Assembly (NCBI RefSeq): GCF_965279545.1
Contig: NZ_OZ257250.1
Span: forward strand, 496,001-560,000
Origin: Methylibium sp965279545
GTDB taxonomy: Bacteria > Pseudomonadota > Gammaproteobacteria > Burkholderiales > Burkholderiaceae_C
DNA: 64,000 bases
Direction: 5' to 3'
The notes under the pieces were generated by a model that was given only the letters and a program-made list of their open reading frames with translations, was not told the DNA's origin and did not search any database. Position 1 is the first letter of the stretch, and each line of letters begins with the position of its first letter. The position numbers and the translations under genes are program-made. This document shows positions 62,525 through 64,000 of this stretch, in pieces.

Positions 62525-64000
62525 GGCAGGGGGCCAGGATGTCGAGTGCCGATCGGTACTCGCTGGCCTGCACGCGCGCCAGGCCCAGCACGGTGTGGAA
62601 CAGGTTGTCGTGGCTCAGCGCGGTGTCGAGACGCCCGCGCAGGCATCGCAGGTCGAGCCGGTCGGCCTGCAGCCTCTGCGCTGGCAGCCAGGCAATCAGC
62701 GGCACCTGCGTCTGTTCGCGCGGGGCGATCGAAAAGGGCAGACCGTGCAGGTAGATGTTGTTCTCGCCCAGCGATTCGCCATGGTCAGACAGGTAGAGGA
62801 GCGCCGGGTCGTAGCCGGTCGTCTGCTGCTGCAGCCAGGCAGAGGCGCGCGCCAGCACGTGGTCGGTGTAGGCGATCGAGTTGTCGTAGGCGTTGACCAG
62901 TTGCTGGTGGTCGCATTGCTGCAGCACGTTGCTCGTGCACTCCGGTTCGAAGCGCTTGCGGTCGGCCGGCGAACGCTGCGAGTAGGCCGGCCCGTGGCTG
63001 CCCATCTGGTGCATCACCAGCACCACGCCGCGGGCGCGCTTGTCGGCCGGCAGGGCGGCGAGGCGCTGGTCGAGTCCGTGCAGCATGGCTTCGTCCAGGC
63101 ACTCTCCTCGAGGGCACAGCGTGGCATCGGGCGGCGTGGCGCCGGGCGCCGGCAGCTCGGGGCGGGTGTGCGGCACGCGCTCGCACACGCCCTTGCAGCC
63201 CGCCTGGTTCTCGATCCACAGCACGGCGAGGCCGGCACGTTGCAGCAGGTCGAGCAGGTTCTCGTGATCGTGGTCGCGGGCTTCGTGGGCGGTGCGTCCA
63301 AGGTGCGACACCATGCAAGGCAGCGAGGCGGCGGTGTTGGTGCCGCAGGACGTGACGCTGCGGAAGCTCAACACGCCGAGCGCACGCAGTTCCGGGTTGG
63401 TGTCGCGGTCGTAGCCATTGAGCGCGAAGTGATCCGCGCGCGCGGTCTCGCCGACCACCAGCAGCAGCAGCGGTGTGCGCTGACCCGGCAGCGGCGCGGC
63501 GGGCCGGGCATCGAGGCCGATCGGCAACGGTGGCCCGGCCGGCCTGGCTTGTGCGGCGTAGGCCACGCGCCCCAGTGAATAGAACACGTTGAGCGGGTTC
63601 ACCAGGTAGCGCAACTCCTTGTGGTTGCGCATCGTGCCCGACAGGTCCTGGAACGACAGCAGGGTCATCGCAACGAGCAGTGCCAGCGCGCCGATCAGCC
63701 CGAGCGCATTGCGGGCCGCACGGGCGGGCCAGGGCCGGTAGTCGACCGGAAGTCGCCACACCCACCACAGCGGCAAGGCCGCCAGCAGCAGCAGGGAGCC
63801 GAACAGAGGAACACTCAACAGGTCGCGTGTTTCGCGCGGGTCGGTGCCCATCACATTGAGCATCATCGTCGGGTCGATGACGATGCCGTAGCTGCCCATG
63901 AAATGGGCGCTCGCCGCGGCCGTTACGAGCAGCAGCGTGATGGCCGGTTTGAGCGCGTGGCGCCAGGCCAGCAAACTCAGCAGCGCCGCGGTCAGCGCCG
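62511..64000 (-). CDS. Phosphoethanolamine-lipid A transferase (EptA-type), N-terminus outside window
   Basis: About 496 residues are visible; the frame is open to the window edge, so the start lies beyond it. EptA-type enzymes add phosphoethanolamine to lipid A phosphates, lowering sensitivity to cationic peptides such as polymyxin. N-terminal membrane helices (SYGIVIDPTMMLNVMGTDP) precede a periplasmic sulfatase-fold domain with LLVVGETARADHFALNGYDR, the nucleophile Thr in SCGTNTAASLPCMVSHLGR, and LYLSDHGESLGENNIYLHG (metal ligands). Catalytic parts seem intact. Transcribed with the downstream PAP2 gene. Confidence 0.9.
   Translation of the reverse strand, partial: ALTAALLSLLAWRHALKPAITLLLVTAAASAHFMGSYGIVIDPTMMLNVMGTDPRETRDLLSVPLFGSLLLLAALPLWWVWRLPVDYRPWPARAARNALGLIGALALLVAMTLLSFQDLSGTMRNHKELRYLVNPLNVFYSLGRVAYAAQARPAGPPLPIGLDARPAAPLPGQRTPLLLLVVGETARADHFALNGYDRDTNPELRALGVLSFRSVTSCGTNTAASLPCMVSHLGRTAHEARDHDHENLLDLLQRAGLAVLWIENQAGCKGVCERVPHTRPELPAPGATPPDATLCPRGECLDEAMLHGLDQRLAALPADKRARGVVLVMHQMGSHGPAYSQRSPADRKRFEPECTSNVLQQCDHQQLVNAYDNSIAYTDHVLARASAWLQQQTTGYDPALLYLSDHGESLGENNIYLHGLPFSIAPREQTQVPLIAWLPAQRLQADRLDLRCLRGRLDTALSHDNLFHTVLGLARVQASEYRSALDILAPCRAAS

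Overview
The window is high-GC DNA packed with genes on both strands. The gene set (ParE/ParC, DsbB, Kdp, moa/mob/moe, an mltD-gloB-methyltransferase-rnhA neighbourhood, EptA) and its base composition suggest a betaproteobacterium of the order Burkholderiales, near the Leptothrix/Rubrivivax/Methylibium group. That placement is inferred from gene content and style, not from a marker-gene search. It looks like chromosome, not plasmid or phage. Both ends cut into or lie close to genes: an Nramp-family transporter at the left and an EptA-type transferase, incomplete at its N-terminus, at the right.

Layout. 1-7 kb: Nramp-like transporter, topoisomerase IV (parE, parC) with a GNAT gene overlapping parE, and a small AbrB/PIN toxin-antitoxin pair between the two topoisomerase genes. 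7-11 kb: a small hypothetical gene, dsbB-ridA, and comEC. 11-20.6 kb: five consecutive genes of the poorly characterised transglutaminase / circularly permuted ATP-grasp / Alpha-E system, in two sets (one with ATP-grasp and Alpha-E fused, one with them separate). 20.7-23.5 kb: a lower-GC insertion with a membrane diguanylate cyclase, bounded by a 15-bp direct repeat that coincides with the 3' end of the SRP RNA gene (ffs). 23.5-27.8 kb: ffs, a PurM-like gene, dnaX-ebfC-recR. 27.8-31.6 kb: mltD-gloB, a divergent methyltransferase, rnhA. 31.6-39.7 kb: chromate transporter, cytochrome c, a lipoamide-dehydrogenase-like flavoprotein, the molybdopterin genes moaA-mobA-GNAT-moeA, and an NlpC/P60 hydrolase. 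39.8-47.1 kb: a catabolic cluster (AcuR-like regulator and AcuI, HpaB-family flavoprotein, TetR regulator with isochorismatase-like hydrolase, PrpE, LysE exporter). 47.2-52.3 kb: HD-GYP and GGDEF-EAL proteins, then a radical SAM protein behind a LexA-box promoter. 52.4-61.6 kb: a complete potassium-uptake locus, kdpFABC plus corA plus kdpDE, preceded by a 30-codon membrane microprotein gene. 61.8-64 kb: PAP2 phosphatase and EptA.

Regulatory signals stand out. TetR-type palindromes sit in the promoters of the AcuR-like gene and of the HpaB/TetR divergent pair. The toxin-antitoxin operon has a perfect palindrome inside its promoter. A LexA box exactly fills the spacer between -35 and -10 of the radical SAM gene. 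Several genes have a -10-like hexamer only 6-9 nt before the start codon, which suggests leaderless or very short-leader mRNAs. Two strong inverted repeats lie between convergent genes and look like bidirectional terminators. The best candidates for undescribed biology are the double Alpha-E/ATP-grasp locus, the SRP-RNA-targeted insertion, and the Kdp-linked microprotein.
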